This document shows, piece by piece, positions 19,303 through 29,918 of a stretch of 64,000 bases of DNA. Positions within the stretch are counted from its first letter, which is position 1. Each line of letters starts with the position of its first letter. This stretch comes from Stutzerimonas stutzeri (GTDB taxonomy: Bacteria; Pseudomonadota; Gammaproteobacteria; Pseudomonadales; Pseudomonadaceae): contig NZ_PPXG01000004.1 in the NCBI RefSeq assembly GCF_002909485.1, positions 62,001 to 126,000 on the forward strand, read 5' to 3'. The notes under the pieces were generated by a model that saw nothing but the letters and a program-made list of their open reading frames with translations, did not search any database and was not told the origin of the DNA. The position numbers and the translations under genes are program-made.

Positions 19303-21141
19303 CTACAGCGACTTCCAAAGTGAGTCAAAATCTTCATCCCCGCCTGCTGTGTGGGTTTTCCAGCCTGTGACCGGTGTCTCTCGCTCCGGCGCGAGCTGAC
19401 CGATCAAGCGATAGTCGAACTGATTGTAGTTGCCGGTATTGCCTTGCCGCCGGTTGAGGACGGCGCGCTGTTCTTCTCCGTTGCGATTGATCTGCACCTT
19501 GTGCCCTTCCTGGAACGGCAGGCGCGGTGCTATCAGCGTCGCCGGTTGCGAAATGGCGCTGATCTCCGGCAGCAACAGGGCGCGAAGGTACTCGCTGCCC
19601 TGATCGACTTTGCGAAGCAGACGCAGGCCGCATGGCTGGGCCTGCGGCGCGATCAGCTCGACACCCATCTGCGTGTTACCGCCTCGCACCTGACGGACCC
19701 ATCGCACCAACGCGATGCTCCAGGTTTGCGCATTACCTTCGCGTAGTCCGAGCAGCTCGCCCGCCTGCAATTGGCTCGGCACTTCGCCGTTCCATGCCAG
19801 GCAATAGCCGCCGGGGCTGTGGTCAATTAGCTGGACCTGATAGACCGGATGATTTTCTGCTGTGGCGTTGTTCTTGGTGCTGCTGCCAGGGGCAGCAGCT
19901 TTTGCACCAGGCGCCATACGCGAGGTTTCGGGTCTGATGAATTCGATGTGGTCGTGGTTGGGTAACAGCTCGACCGTGCTGCTCTGTGCATCGAATGCAT
20001 TGGCCCAGACGTCTGCAGCGCCGTTGTGCAGTTTGTAGACGGCCCGGTTCGAGGTGCGGGGTAGCTCCAGCACTTCATTGAAAGGACGCTGCCCGGCGAG
20101 CTGATAATGAAGTGCGGTCATGCCGATGCAGAGGCTGAGCGTGCCTTGTGCGGGTATGCGCTGGAAGGTGCGTTCGGATATGGCGCCCCAGGCAGAACTC
20201 AGATGTCGCAACAGATCGTCGTCAAGTCCTGCTGCTGCAGGGAGGCGTGTCAGTCGACGATTGTCTGGAGCCAGGCGCAGGTGCTCCTCGATGGCATCTA
20301 CCAGCGTCCGGGTGTCGATGCCCAACAGGTTTTGCTGATCCTTGTCGGTAAACAGCGATCTGTAGCGTGGCGGCCCGTCAACCACCGGGGAGAGCAGGAA
20401 TAGGCCGCTGGCTGCGCTGGCAGCCTGGACATGAACCATAGCGCCCCAGGCCTCCAGCGCTGCGGCCAATTTGACGATGCTCTGCTGGCGCAGCTGGTTG
20501 CAGCGGGCGCAACCGAGTAGCAGCGACGCCACATAGCTCTGCTCCGCACTGAGGCCCTGACCATGTCGCGCCAGCGGGTCGCGGATCAGCAAGCGTTCGG
20601 TGCCTTGCTCGACTGCCAGCTGATAGAGCTGATGCAGTTCGAGCCACAGACCAGGCGCTGCTGGGCCATAAAGCTGCGTAGAGCGTATCAGCAAGGCACC
20701 CAGGCTATGGATGGCGCGCTGCAGTGCGACGGACAGCAGCTGATGGCGGTCTCGGTCAGGCTGAGATACCGCGCGGACCACGATCAGCTTATAGCCGACC
20801 GCGAGGTGATTCTGTAGCGCCTGGCAGAGTCCGGCGACCTTGCGCGGTCGCTCGCTGAGAACGATGGGTTGATTAACGTAGTGCTTTTCCAGCTGCGTGC
20901 AGACGAAATGCACGTCCGGTCGAAGCAGCTCCAGCATTTGCAGCCGGGTCTCCGAGGCGATGCGCAACTGGTTGAGTTCGATCAGTGCCTGATAGAGTTG
21001 GCGCGCGGTTTCACCGATGTTGGCTTTCGGCAGGCCGGCGAGCCAGCCGGTGACACCGCGAACACTCGCGTCGCAGAAGGACAGGGTCTGCTGGGTCGGT
21101 GCGGGTGCGCGCAGCAGCAGATGGTGGCTCTGTCTATCCAA
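19303..21141 (-). CDS. large protein with C-terminal PilZ-like domain
   Basis: The 612-residue protein has an all-helical-looking N-terminal region of about 430 residues that I cannot assign. A C-terminal PilZ-like barrel starts near residue 440 (HPVYQVQLIDHSPGGYCLAW), in which DHSPGG fits the D/NxSxxG half of the c-di-GMP motif. The preceding RxxxR half is not evident, so binding is uncertain. A gene of the same kind lies beside fimX in P. aeruginosa. The stable pairing with fimX suggests a role in c-di-GMP or pilus control, which is inference. It is separated from fimX by about 240 bases with no other gene seen. Confidence 0.78.
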   Translation of the reverse strand: MDRQSHHLLLRAPAPTQQTLSFCDASVRGVTGWLAGLPKANIGETARQLYQALIELNQLRIASETRLQMLELLRPDVHFVCTQLEKHYVNQPIVLSERPRKVAGLCQALQNHLAVGYKLIVVRAVSQPDRDRHQLLSVALQRAIHSLGALLIRSTQLYGPAAPGLWLELHQLYQLAVEQGTERLLIRDPLARHGQGLSAEQSYVASLLLGCARCNQLRQQSIVKLAAALEAWGAMVHVQAASAASGLFLLSPVVDGPPRYRSLFTDKDQQNLLGIDTRTLVDAIEEHLRLAPDNRRLTRLPAAAGLDDDLLRHLSSAWGAISERTFQRIPAQGTLSLCIGMTALHYQLAGQRPFNEVLELPRTSNRAVYKLHNGAADVWANAFDAQSSTVELLPNHDHIEFIRPETSRMAPGAKAAAPGSSTKNNATAENHPVYQVQLIDHSPGGYCLAWNGEVPSQLQAGELLGLREGNAQTWSIALVRWVRQVRGGNTQMGVELIAPQAQPCGLRLLRKVDQGSEYLRALLLPEISAISQPATLIAPRLPFQEGHKVQINRNGEEQRAVLNRRQGNTGNYNQFDYRLIGQLAPERETPVTGWKTHTAGGDEDFDSLWKSL

Positions 21142-21239
21142 AACGGGCAGGCTCCACGGCGGTCAGGGCATGGGTAATGTGAACTCTATCAATATCTGCC
21201 GCGACGGGCAGGACTGAATGATGGCTTATTGATGTTAGC

Positions 21240-21272
21240 CGACATTCGGCAGTCGTTGGCTACCGAATGTCG
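21240..21272. repeat. 10-bp inverted repeat between psd and the PilZ-like gene
   Basis: CGACATTCGG (21240-21249) is perfectly mirrored by CCGAATGTCG (21263-21272) with a 13-nt loop. It lies ten bases past the psd stop on the minus strand, upstream of the PilZ-like gene. No T-run follows, so it may attenuate, stabilise the psd 3' end or bind a protein. Confidence 0.6.
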
Positions 21273-21282
21273 TATCGCCCGA

Positions 21283-22176
21283 TCAGAGCTGCTCGGCTGG
21301 TTCAACGATCGGCGGACTAAGAACCGCCTGCCCCAGCGCTTCACCCATGCAGACGGGGCTCAGAGCGCCCAGTTGCTCGGCCCAGCGCACCTTATCCGGT
21401 CCGAATAGCAGAACCACGGTCGAACCCAATTTGAAACGACCCATTTCCGCACCTTTCTCCAAATGGATAGGCGCACGCGCTGCTTCGTCGTAGCGGAACG
21501 TCTTGAGGCTGCGCTTGGGCGGCGTCACCAGCCCCGCCCAGACGGTTTCGATGCTGGCAACGATCATTGCGCCGACCAGCACCATGGCCATGGGGCCGTG
21601 CTCTGTGTCGAACAGGCAGACTACGCGCTCATTGCGAGCGAAGAGCTCCGGCACGCCCCGAGCTGTCACGGTATTGACCGAGAAGATCCGCCCTGGGACG
21701 TAGACCATTTCACGCAGCGTGCCGCTGACCGGCATATGTACGCGGTGGTAGTCCTTGGGGGAGAGATAGACGGTGGCGAAGGCGCCGCCCATGAACGGTG
21801 CGGCACGTTGATGATCACCGCCAAGCAATTCCATGGCGCTGAAACTGTGGCCCTTGGCCTGGAAGATGCGGCCCTGCTCGATCCTGCCAAGTTGGCTGAT
21901 GGCGCCGTCGCAAGGGTTGAGAATCGCGCCTGGGGTGGGGTCAAACGGACGGGCGCCATCCTTTAGAGCGCGGGTGAAAAAGGCATTGAAGTGCTCATAG
22001 GCTGTCGGCTCCTCGGTCAGCGCTTCACGCATGTCGACCTGAAAGTGACGGACGAACCACTTGATGAATGTGTTTTTCACCCAGGGCAGGCGGTATTCGG
22101 CCAGACAGCCTGCCAGACGCGAGATGAGGTGGTGGGGCAGCACATACTGGCTGATAACGAACAGACGATCTTTCAT
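21283..22176 (-). CDS. psd: phosphatidylserine decarboxylase proenzyme
   Basis: Psd converts phosphatidylserine to phosphatidylethanolamine at the inner membrane. It is made as a proenzyme that cuts itself within the LGST motif to make the pyruvoyl group; the motif is intact in [15 protein letters not shown] near residue 250. Conserved His-rich segments [12 protein letters not shown] and HFNAFFTR are present. The 297-residue form starting [18 protein letters not shown] matches the family, and AAAAGG lies just upstream. An ATG five codons earlier overlaps the rhdA stop and is an alternative. Confidence 0.96.
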   Translation of the reverse strand: MKDRLFVISQYVLPHHLISRLAGCLAEYRLPWVKNTFIKWFVRHFQVDMREALTEEPTAYEHFNAFFTRALKDGARPFDPTPGAILNPCDGAISQLGRIEQGRIFQAKGHSFSAMELLGGDHQRAAPFMGGAFATVYLSPKDYHRVHMPVSGTLREMVYVPGRIFSVNTVTARGVPELFARNERVVCLFDTEHGPMAMVLVGAMIVASIETVWAGLVTPPKRSLKTFRYDEAARAPIHLEKGAEMGRFKLGSTVVLLFGPDKVRWAEQLGALSPVCMGEALGQAVLSPPIVEPAEQL

Positions 22177-22187
22177 GTTGGACCTTT

Positions 22188-23003
22188 TCATTGCTGCACC
22201 GGGGTATCAGGCAAGTTGCCCCACTCGGCCCATGAGCCGGCATAGGCTTTGACGCGGGGATAGCCCAGGGACTTGGCCAAAAGGTAGGTGAGGCCCGAGC
22301 GGTGGTGAGTTTGGCAGTGGGTGATGATTTCTTTTTCCGGCACGATGCCTAGTTTCCTGAGTTGCTCGGCGATGTCGGTACGTATGCGCAGTGCACGGGC
22401 GGCATCCATGGCTGCGGTCCATTCAAAGTTGACTGCCCCTGGAATGTGACCGCCGCGTGCAGCAAACAGCTTTTCGCCGCGGTATTCGGCAGGAGAGCGT
22501 GCATCCCAGATCACCAGGTCGTCGGCGCCGAGGCGGCTTTCGATGTAAGCGTGAGTCGCTGTGGGCGTATCGTCCAACGACAGGCGGAGCGCCGCTGTGC
22601 CTGCCTCGGGTATTTGCTGGGTCACCGGATGGCCCTCGCTCAGCCAGGCGCGCAGCCCTCCGTCGAGATAGTGATAACGGTGATGGCCGATCACGTCGAG
22701 CAGCCAGATGAAGCGTCCGGCCCAGCCACCTCCCTCGTCGTCGTATACCACGTAGACCGCATCGGGACGATGGCCCAGAGCGCCGAACAGGTGTTCGATC
22801 TGGCTCAGGCCAGGCAGCAGTCCAGGCGCAGGTGGTTGGCCGAGTTGGGTCTGTTTCGGATCAACGAAGCGAGCGCCGGGAAGGTGGCCTTCGGCATAAC
22901 GGGCTGCATTGGTCAGGTCGACCAAAATCAGCTCCGGCGCGGCCAGGCGCGCGGCCAGGTCGACCGGCTCGATCACCAGTGGCAGGTTGGAAAAGGCAGA
23001 CAC
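22188..23003 (-). CDS. rhdA: thiosulfate sulfurtransferase (rhodanese) RhdA
   Basis: RhdA transfers sulfane sulfur from thiosulfate to an acceptor. The 271-residue protein has two rhodanese domains. The second carries Cys230 in CQTHHRSG, the same loop and residue number as I recall for Azotobacter vinelandii RhdA; the first domain is inactive. It begins [18 protein letters not shown] and has the usual [11 protein letters not shown] and [11 protein letters not shown] segments. It lies upstream of psd on the same strand and the junction is close enough for coupling. Confidence 0.96.
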   Translation of the reverse strand: MSAFSNLPLVIEPVDLAARLAAPELILVDLTNAARYAEGHLPGARFVDPKQTQLGQPPAPGLLPGLSQIEHLFGALGHRPDAVYVVYDDEGGGWAGRFIWLLDVIGHHRYHYLDGGLRAWLSEGHPVTQQIPEAGTAALRLSLDDTPTATHAYIESRLGADDLVIWDARSPAEYRGEKLFAARGGHIPGAVNFEWTAAMDAARALRIRTDIAEQLRKLGIVPEKEIITHCQTHHRSGLTYLLAKSLGYPRVKAYAGSWAEWGNLPDTPVQQ

Positions 23004-23050
23004 GGCAACCCTCGACTAGTCGTAGAAGGGGCGAAGTCTAGCGAAAAAGC

Positions 23051-24565
23051 TCAGACCCCGCGCCTGCTGAAGACACTCAATGCGCGCTCAATGCACTGCG
23101 TTGTTTTAGCGAATGTTTGCAGCGCTGCATCGGAAATGGGGGCGCCGTTCTGGTCGGCCACCACCAGCATCAGCACGCGACCTTCCACGCCCAATGATCG
23201 CAACAGTAGATGTTCGCCGGCGAAAAGGGCTTTCAGAGCACCTGGCAGCAATGCTGAAAACTGCGCCATGTTGGCTGGTTGCAAACGCAGTTGCGCGGGC
23301 TTTTCCAGCAGCCTTCGAACAATCTGGCTCTGTTCCACTGGCAGGCTCAGGCGTGCAGCGTCGCTTGGCAAACCGTCGCATTGCTGGGCAACCAGGCGGT
23401 TTTGTTTGCGATCGAGCAGCATCACCATTGAGCGCTGCATTCCTGCGCTCGATAAGGCCTGGCTGGCAGAGGCGGTCAGTTGCAGAATATTGCTGAACGG
23501 CGTCGGCTCGGTTAGCAAACGGCGGCATTGCGTGCGCCATTCGGCCAGATCGGCTTCGTTCGGCTCGGCCGCGTCGCGCAGACGCTGGAAGCTTGTGTCG
23601 AATGGCCAAAGCAGTCCCTGGGCGGGGTGCCAGAGATCGGTTGGACCGATCTCGCGAGCGCTGATAACCGCCTGCTGGTGAACCATCTGCTGTAGTTCGC
23701 CCAGAGTTACCTGCAGGTACAGTCCGGCCAGACGTTGCCAGCGCAGGCTGTGGACGCCGCTCCAGCTATGGTGCGAGGACAGCGCCAAGCCGTTGGCCAG
23801 GACGATGGTGTTGCTTGGCAGTGTTAGCCATCGGCGCAATTCGGGGTCGGCGTCGAGCATCTGCTGCTGGTGCAGCGGGTGCTCGTTGTCACGGGCGATA
23901 TGCAGAGCCTTGATCAGCATGCGCCGATCACCGTTGAGCAGGCGGTAGCCCTGAATGATCCAGTCCGGTAGGCGCCAGTGCTCGGCCAGCTTCAGGCACA
24001 GCTCCAGCAGCGGAACACCGAGCAGTTCCCTCTCGATCCGACTGGCTGGCTCGCCTTTTACCAGGACTCGCTGTTCCCAGGTTTCAAGCAGGTGCGGATA
24101 GGCGCCTACCAGCGCCCAAGCGGGTGACAGGAACAGCAGGCTGCCCCAGTGGATGTCCTGCCAAAGGCGGGCGAGGCGGGCGGCAAATAGTCCGCTGGCC
24201 TGCTGGCTGGCGTGACGACTGATGAGCACCAGCTGGCGCAGCGGCAACGGGATATCGCGTGCTTCCATGGAGGGAATGCGAGCCAGTAACGCCTCGGCTC
24301 GCTGCAGGCCAATGCGGCTGAGTGCAACCTCCAGGCTTTCGGCAGGTTGGCCATCACCGATGCCGCGGTTGGCTTCCTGTATGAAGCGCAGTGCCAGGAC
24401 AGGGCTGGTCTGGATTAGCTCTGCGATTTGCCGCATCGAGTTGCTGCTGTCACGCAGTGCCAGGCGCACCTTGCCATGAACGGCGGCAAAGGCGGGCAGG
24501 GGAGCGTCGTCGAGTGCCTTGATCCAGGCGGGTATCGTGCGTGGCAGCAGAGGTGTCGTGGTCAT
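23051..24565 (-). CDS. HDOD-domain protein
   Basis: This 504-residue protein begins with an HDOD domain (about residues 15-215): PLPAFAAVHGKVRLAL, then SPVLALRFIQEANR and a long helical region with LARLWQDIHWGSLLFLSP. HDOD domains lack the full metal site of HD hydrolases and usually act in signalling or regulation. The C-terminal third (about 330-500) may be a GAF-like sensor domain, judging from LTASASQALSSAGMQRSMVMLLDRKQN split over predicted strands; this is tentative. It is divergent from motAB, in the same arrangement as P. aeruginosa. Function unknown. Confidence 0.85.
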   Translation of the reverse strand: MTTTPLLPRTIPAWIKALDDAPLPAFAAVHGKVRLALRDSSNSMRQIAELIQTSPVLALRFIQEANRGIGDGQPAESLEVALSRIGLQRAEALLARIPSMEARDIPLPLRQLVLISRHASQQASGLFAARLARLWQDIHWGSLLFLSPAWALVGAYPHLLETWEQRVLVKGEPASRIERELLGVPLLELCLKLAEHWRLPDWIIQGYRLLNGDRRMLIKALHIARDNEHPLHQQQMLDADPELRRWLTLPSNTIVLANGLALSSHHSWSGVHSLRWQRLAGLYLQVTLGELQQMVHQQAVISAREIGPTDLWHPAQGLLWPFDTSFQRLRDAAEPNEADLAEWRTQCRRLLTEPTPFSNILQLTASASQALSSAGMQRSMVMLLDRKQNRLVAQQCDGLPSDAARLSLPVEQSQIVRRLLEKPAQLRLQPANMAQFSALLPGALKALFAGEHLLLRSLGVEGRVLMLVVADQNGAPISDAALQTFAKTTQCIERALSVFSRRGV

Positions 24566-24594
24566 GGCCGAACTAGCTTTTCATCGGGATGGCC

Positions 24595-24621
24595 TTTAGT
24601 CTGGCGCAAAAGTTCCGATAA
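24595..24621 (+). promoter_or_regulatory. candidate FliA (sigma-28) promoter upstream of motA
   Basis: TTTAGTCT (24595-24602) and TCCGATAA (24614-24621) are 11 bases apart and match five and seven of eight positions of the TAAAGTTT-N11-GCCGATAA flagellar consensus. It points towards motA, whose start is 109 bases downstream. Confidence 0.4.
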
Positions 24622-24729
24622 CCAGAACAATTCTTCAAACATTCCTTTCGCAAGGTTGTCTGGCGGCGATTCAGGGCATTTGTTTCCCGTATGCCGGACG
24701 GCTCGTAACCAGGTTCAGACGTACCTCCT

Positions 24730-25581
24730 ATGGTCAAACTCATCGGCATCATCGTCGTGTTCGCCAGCGTGCTGGGCGGCTTCGTGCTGTCTGGCGGCAA
24801 GGTCGGCGCACTCCTTCATCCGTTCGAAGTGATGATCATCGGAGGCGCTGCGCTAGGTGGCTTTCTCCAGGCCAACCCCGGTAGCACCACGATGGTGGTG
24901 TTCAAGAAGTCGCTGAAGATGTTCAGCACACGCTTTACCCACGCCTACTACCTTGAAGTGCTCAGCGTGCTCTATGCAGTTCTCAACAAGAGCCGTCGCG
25001 AGGGCATGATGGCCATCGAGGCTGACCTCGAAGATCCGGCCGCCAGCCCGTTGTTCAGCAAATACCCCGGCTTTCTGCAGGATGAGCGGATGACCGCCTT
25101 TACCTGCGATTACCTGCGCATCATGTCGTCGGGCAACATGGCCCCCCATGAGCTTGAAGGCCTGTTTGACATGGAAATGACAGGACTGAAAGAAGAGCTC
25201 GACCATCCGGCTCATGCTGTGGCTCGCGTGGCTGACGGGCTGCCGGCGATGGGTATCGTTGCAGCGGTGCTCGGCATCGTGATCACCATGTCGATTCTAG
25301 CCTCCGCTACCAACGCCGAGATTGGGGAGAAGGTTGCCACGGCGCTGGTGGGTACCTTTCTCGGTATTCTTGCCTCTTATGGCTTTTTCGGCCCGCTGGC
25401 ATCGGCCTTGGAGCACGATGCCAAAGAAGAGCTGAATGTCTATGAGGCAATCAAGGCAACTCTAGTGGCGTCGGCCTCGGGCATGCCGCCGACCTTGGCC
25501 GTTGAGTTTGGCCGTAAGGTCCTGTACCCGGCGCACCGGCCAAGCTTTGCCGAGCTCGAACAAGCGATGCGCGGCGCCTAA
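24730..25581 (+). CDS. motA: flagellar motor stator protein MotA
   Basis: MotA and MotB form the proton-driven stator of the flagellar motor. The 283-residue protein has four membrane segments: two near the N-terminus, a large cytoplasmic loop with the charged residues that contact the rotor, then GLPAMGIVAAVLGIVITMSI and the fourth helix near LVGTFLGILASYGFF. Conserved prolines of the third helix region are present. The ATG has no clear ribosome site; the preceding bases are instead TACCTCCT. It is followed ten bases later by motB. Confidence 0.97.
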   Translation: MVKLIGIIVVFASVLGGFVLSGGKVGALLHPFEVMIIGGAALGGFLQANPGSTTMVVFKKSLKMFSTRFTHAYYLEVLSVLYAVLNKSRREGMMAIEADLEDPAASPLFSKYPGFLQDERMTAFTCDYLRIMSSGNMAPHELEGLFDMEMTGLKEELDHPAHAVARVADGLPAMGIVAAVLGIVITMSILASATNAEIGEKVATALVGTFLGILASYGFFGPLASALEHDAKEELNVYEAIKATLVASASGMPPTLAVEFGRKVLYPAHRPSFAELEQAMRGA

Positions 25582-25590
25582 AGGTTCGTC

Positions 25591-26565
25591 ATGGACAATA
25601 CCCAGCCGATCATCGTCAAACGGATCAAGAAGGTCGCAGGTGGCCATCATGGCGGAGCCTGGAAGATCGCTTTTGCCGACTTCGCTACGGCGATGATGGC
25701 GTTCTTTCTAGTGATGTGGCTGCTGACTACGGCCACGCCGGAGCAAAAGCTGGCGATTTCCGGGTACTTTCAGGACCCCCTTGGCTTCACCGAGAGCGCC
25801 AGCCCTCATGTCATCGATCTGGGCGGGACACCTACACCTTCGCCGGAGCGCACTCTTAACCAGGAGCTCGAGCCGGCGCCGATCGAGATGCAGGCCGACC
25901 CTGGGCAGGCGGAAAACTTTGCCGAGCAGTTGGAGCGCGAGCGCCTCGAGCTGGTGTTGCAGGAGCTGCAGAACAAGGTCGACGAAAACCCCGAACTGCA
26001 GAAGTTCAAGGATCAGATCCTCTTCGAGATCACTCAGGACGGTCTGCGTATCCAGATCATGGATGCCGCGAACCGGCCGATGTTCGCTCTCGGTAGCGCG
26101 CAGCTGCAGCCCTATTTCGAGGACATCTTGCTGGCGCTGGTCGAGACCATTGCTGCCATACCGAACAAGATCAGCATCAGCGGCCACACTGACGCGAAGC
26201 CCTTTGCGGGTCGTGGGGATTTCGGCAACTGGGAGCTCTCGGCTGGGCGTGCCAATGCCGCACGTCGGACGCTGGTGATCGGCGGTTATCCGGAGGACCA
26301 GATTGCGCGAGTGGTGGGCTACGCATCGTCAGCGCTGTTCGACCGCAAGGATCCGTACAACCCGGTCAATCGACGCATCGATATTCTGGTGCTGACCAAA
26401 AAGGCACAGCGTTCGATCGAAGGTGAGCAGCCCGATGCGGCCGATACTCCTGCGCCGCAGCAGGCTCCAGCCACTGATGAGCCGCTTCAGCCGCAAGCGC
26501 TACGCGAGCGGCTGAATATCTTCGAAGACGGTGTGCTGCAGCTCAGTCAACCGGAAAAACGCTGA
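25591..26565 (+). CDS. motB: flagellar motor stator protein MotB
   Basis: MotB anchors the stator to peptidoglycan. The 324-residue protein has one membrane helix with the proton-carrying aspartate Asp30 (AFADFATAMMAFFLVMWLL), a linker with an acidic plug-like region, and an OmpA-like peptidoglycan-binding domain (ISISGHTDAKPF, NWELSAGRANAARR, NPVNRRIDILVL). A proline-rich tail follows. It forms an operon with motA. Pseudomonads usually carry a second stator, MotCD, elsewhere. Confidence 0.97.
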   Translation: MDNTQPIIVKRIKKVAGGHHGGAWKIAFADFATAMMAFFLVMWLLTTATPEQKLAISGYFQDPLGFTESASPHVIDLGGTPTPSPERTLNQELEPAPIEMQADPGQAENFAEQLERERLELVLQELQNKVDENPELQKFKDQILFEITQDGLRIQIMDAANRPMFALGSAQLQPYFEDILLALVETIAAIPNKISISGHTDAKPFAGRGDFGNWELSAGRANAARRTLVIGGYPEDQIARVVGYASSALFDRKDPYNPVNRRIDILVLTKKAQRSIEGEQPDAADTPAPQQAPATDEPLQPQALRERLNIFEDGVLQLSQPEKR

Positions 26566-26573
26566 CTGCCAAC

Positions 26574-27605
26574 TCAGTATTCCGGCTCTGGCAGGCTGCT
26601 GAGGATGTGTCGGTAGCTGGCCATGCGCTGGGGTTGGATGCGCCCGTCTTCCAACGCTTGGAGCAGTGCGCAACCGGGCTCGCGATCATGTTTGCAGTCG
26701 CGGAAACGGCAATGCCCGAGCAGATCCTGGAATTCGATGAAGCCCGCTTCTACATCGGCTCGGCTGACATGGCCAAGGCCGAACTCGCGAATACCGGGTG
26801 AGTCGATCAATTCGCCGCCGCCGGGAAAGTGGAACAACCGTGCAGTGGTGGTGGTGTGAGTGCCCTTGCCGGTCATTTCCGAAAGCGCTCCGACCCGCGT
26901 GTCGACGCCAGGCAGCAGGCTGTTCACCAGCGAAGACTTGCCCACGCCCGACTGCCCGACGAAAACGCTGACGTGCCCGTCCAGTCTCGCCTTGAGCGTA
27001 TCCATGCCGTCGCCGCCATGGGCAGAGACTTCCAGTAGCGGATATTCCAGCTGGCGATAGACTGCGAGCAAGCGGCTTAGAGCCGGTTCGTTGTGCTCGT
27101 CGATCAGGTCGGCCTTGTTCAGCAGCAGCAGCGGAGTGATGCCGGCATGCTCGGCTGCAACCAGGTAACGGTCGATCAGGTTGGCGTGGGGCTCAGGCAG
27201 CGGTGCAAAGACGATGACGATCAGGTCGACGTTCGCCGCCACCGGCTTGAGCTGGCCGCGGGTGTCCGGTCGGCAGAGTTCGGAGTGTCGCGGCAGCTGT
27301 GCAACGATGACGCCGATCCCTTGATTGCCGGGGCGCCAGACCACGCGGTCGCCGGTGACCAAGGCTGGCAAATTGGCGCGTAGGTGGCAGCGGAACACCT
27401 GGCCGCTCTGATCGCCTTCCAGCGCCTCGACCTCGACCTGCACGCCGAAATGCGCAATGACCAGGCCAGTCTGCTCTGGTCCGAGATCGCCGCCTTCGAG
27501 TTCTTCGAGGGTGCGGCTCTCGCGACGCGCGACGCGGGCGGCGCGCTCTTCCTGGATTTTCTCGATGCGCCAGTTCTGGCGGCGGTTGAGTTGGCGTTTG
27601 GCCAT
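26574..27605 (-). CDS. rsgA: ribosome small-subunit-dependent GTPase RsgA
   Basis: RsgA is a circularly permuted GTPase that checks late assembly of the 30S subunit. An OB-fold N-terminal domain is followed by the G motifs in permuted order: LLLNKADL (G4), [16 protein letters not shown] (G1), then DSPGIREFG (G3). The C-terminal zinc-binding motif is C-R-F-R-D-C-K-H with a third Cys in [10 protein letters not shown]. The start at 27605 gives 343 residues and the typical [19 protein letters not shown]-terminus; the longer open frame upstream is not family-like. It is convergent with motB and divergent from the methyltransferase gene. Confidence 0.96.
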   Translation of the reverse strand: MAKRQLNRRQNWRIEKIQEERAARVARRESRTLEELEGGDLGPEQTGLVIAHFGVQVEVEALEGDQSGQVFRCHLRANLPALVTGDRVVWRPGNQGIGVIVAQLPRHSELCRPDTRGQLKPVAANVDLIVIVFAPLPEPHANLIDRYLVAAEHAGITPLLLLNKADLIDEHNEPALSRLLAVYRQLEYPLLEVSAHGGDGMDTLKARLDGHVSVFVGQSGVGKSSLVNSLLPGVDTRVGALSEMTGKGTHTTTTARLFHFPGGGELIDSPGIREFGLGHVSRADVEAGFIEFQDLLGHCRFRDCKHDREPGCALLQALEDGRIQPQRMASYRHILSSLPEPEY

Positions 27606-27713
27606 GGAGTCGGGCTGTCTCTGGGGTTGGTGAGCGAGTCTAGCACGCCGCACCTTTGCGGCTGGCGGCCTGTATGGCGAAGGGGCTGGCGGGTAGACTG
27701 TGGCCCTCACTTG

Positions 27714-29103
<1,390 letters not shown>

Positions 29104-29148
29104 AGGCGGCGTGAGCCGTAAGGCCCATGAGAAAGCCTGGCGAGGCCA

Positions 29149-29174
29149 GGTGGATGTAAAAAGCGACATCCACC
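29149..29174. repeat. REP-like palindrome after orn
   Basis: GGTGGATGT (29149-29157) and ACATCCACC (29166-29174) form a perfect 9-bp stem with an 8-nt loop containing AAAAA. It lies 45 bases past the orn stop. The motif recalls the GGTGGATG-type palindromes I associate with P. stutzeri chromosomes; a related arrangement is at 54841-54896. Confidence 0.5.
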
Positions 29175-29257
29175 CTACGTCACTATCGCCTGCGGGCGCG
29201 TGTGACGAACCGCCTCTATGGCAGTAGCCCGCACCCGAGAGCAGAAGGCCCGCTGAA

Positions 29258-29899
29258 CTATTTCCCCAACTTGCGCAGTTCGTCCGACTCAACGATGCGC
29301 ACGCCTTCGCCCTCTTCCAGCGCCAGTCGCCATAGTGCGCGAGCAAGCGTGCAGGTCTCGATGCCGTGGTACTTGCCTGGCAGCAACTGCGACAGCGGCG
29401 CCGCGATGCGCTCGCTCAATCGCGGCTCGAGGCGCGGGCCGATCAGCTGAGAGGGGCGGGCGATGGTCAGCTGTGGCCAGTTCTGCTGCTGTAGCGCCGC
29501 TTCCATTTCGCCTTTGACCTTGAGGTAGAAGATCGAGCTGTCCGGATTGGCGCCCAGCGAGCTGATCACCAGTAGATGACGCGCGCCCATTTCCTTCGCC
29601 CGGCGGGCAAATGCCAGTACCAGATCGTGATCGATGGCGCGAAACGCTTCCTGTGTGCCGGCCTGCTTGAGCGTGCTGCCCAGGCAGCAGAAGGCTGTAT
29701 CGATCTCGCCGCTCAGGGTGGGCAGCAAGGGCTGCAGTTCACCGACCGGATTTTCCAGGCGCTGATGGGTGGCCAGCGGCTTGCGCGTAGGCGCCAGCAC
29801 GCGCTCGACGGTGGGTTCGTTGAGCAGGCGATCGAGCAGGTGCTCGCCAGTGAGTCCGGTGGCGCCGGCAAGCAAAATACGCTGTGGCGTCAAATACAT
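29258..29899 (-). CDS. NAD(P)-binding Rossmann oxidoreductase, HTATIP2-like
   Basis: This 213-residue protein is of the atypical short-chain dehydrogenase/NmrA group. The N-terminal [19 protein letters not shown] is the glycine-rich dinucleotide loop; [15 protein letters not shown] and [26 protein letters not shown] supply Ser and a YxxxK-like Tyr-Lys pair (F-Y-L-K-V-K-G-E). This pattern is shared with HTATIP2-like and YbjT-like proteins whose substrates are unknown. It faces orn from the opposite strand. The MORN-C13 gene lies upstream on the same strand, about 19 bases away, so the two may be co-transcribed. Confidence 0.85.
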   Translation of the reverse strand: MYLTPQRILLAGATGLTGEHLLDRLLNEPTVERVLAPTRKPLATHQRLENPVGELQPLLPTLSGEIDTAFCCLGSTLKQAGTQEAFRAIDHDLVLAFARRAKEMGARHLLVISSLGANPDSSIFYLKVKGEMEAALQQQNWPQLTIARPSQLIGPRLEPRLSERIAAPLSQLLPGKYHGIETCTLARALWRLALEEGEGVRIVESDELRKLGK

Positions 29900-29918
29900 G
29901 GTCTAGCTCCTGTGGCGA

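Noticed and set aside
22362..23681. 439-residue plus-strand frame across rhdA and the HDOD gene
   Set aside because: It crosses two genuine genes and has no recognisable domain.
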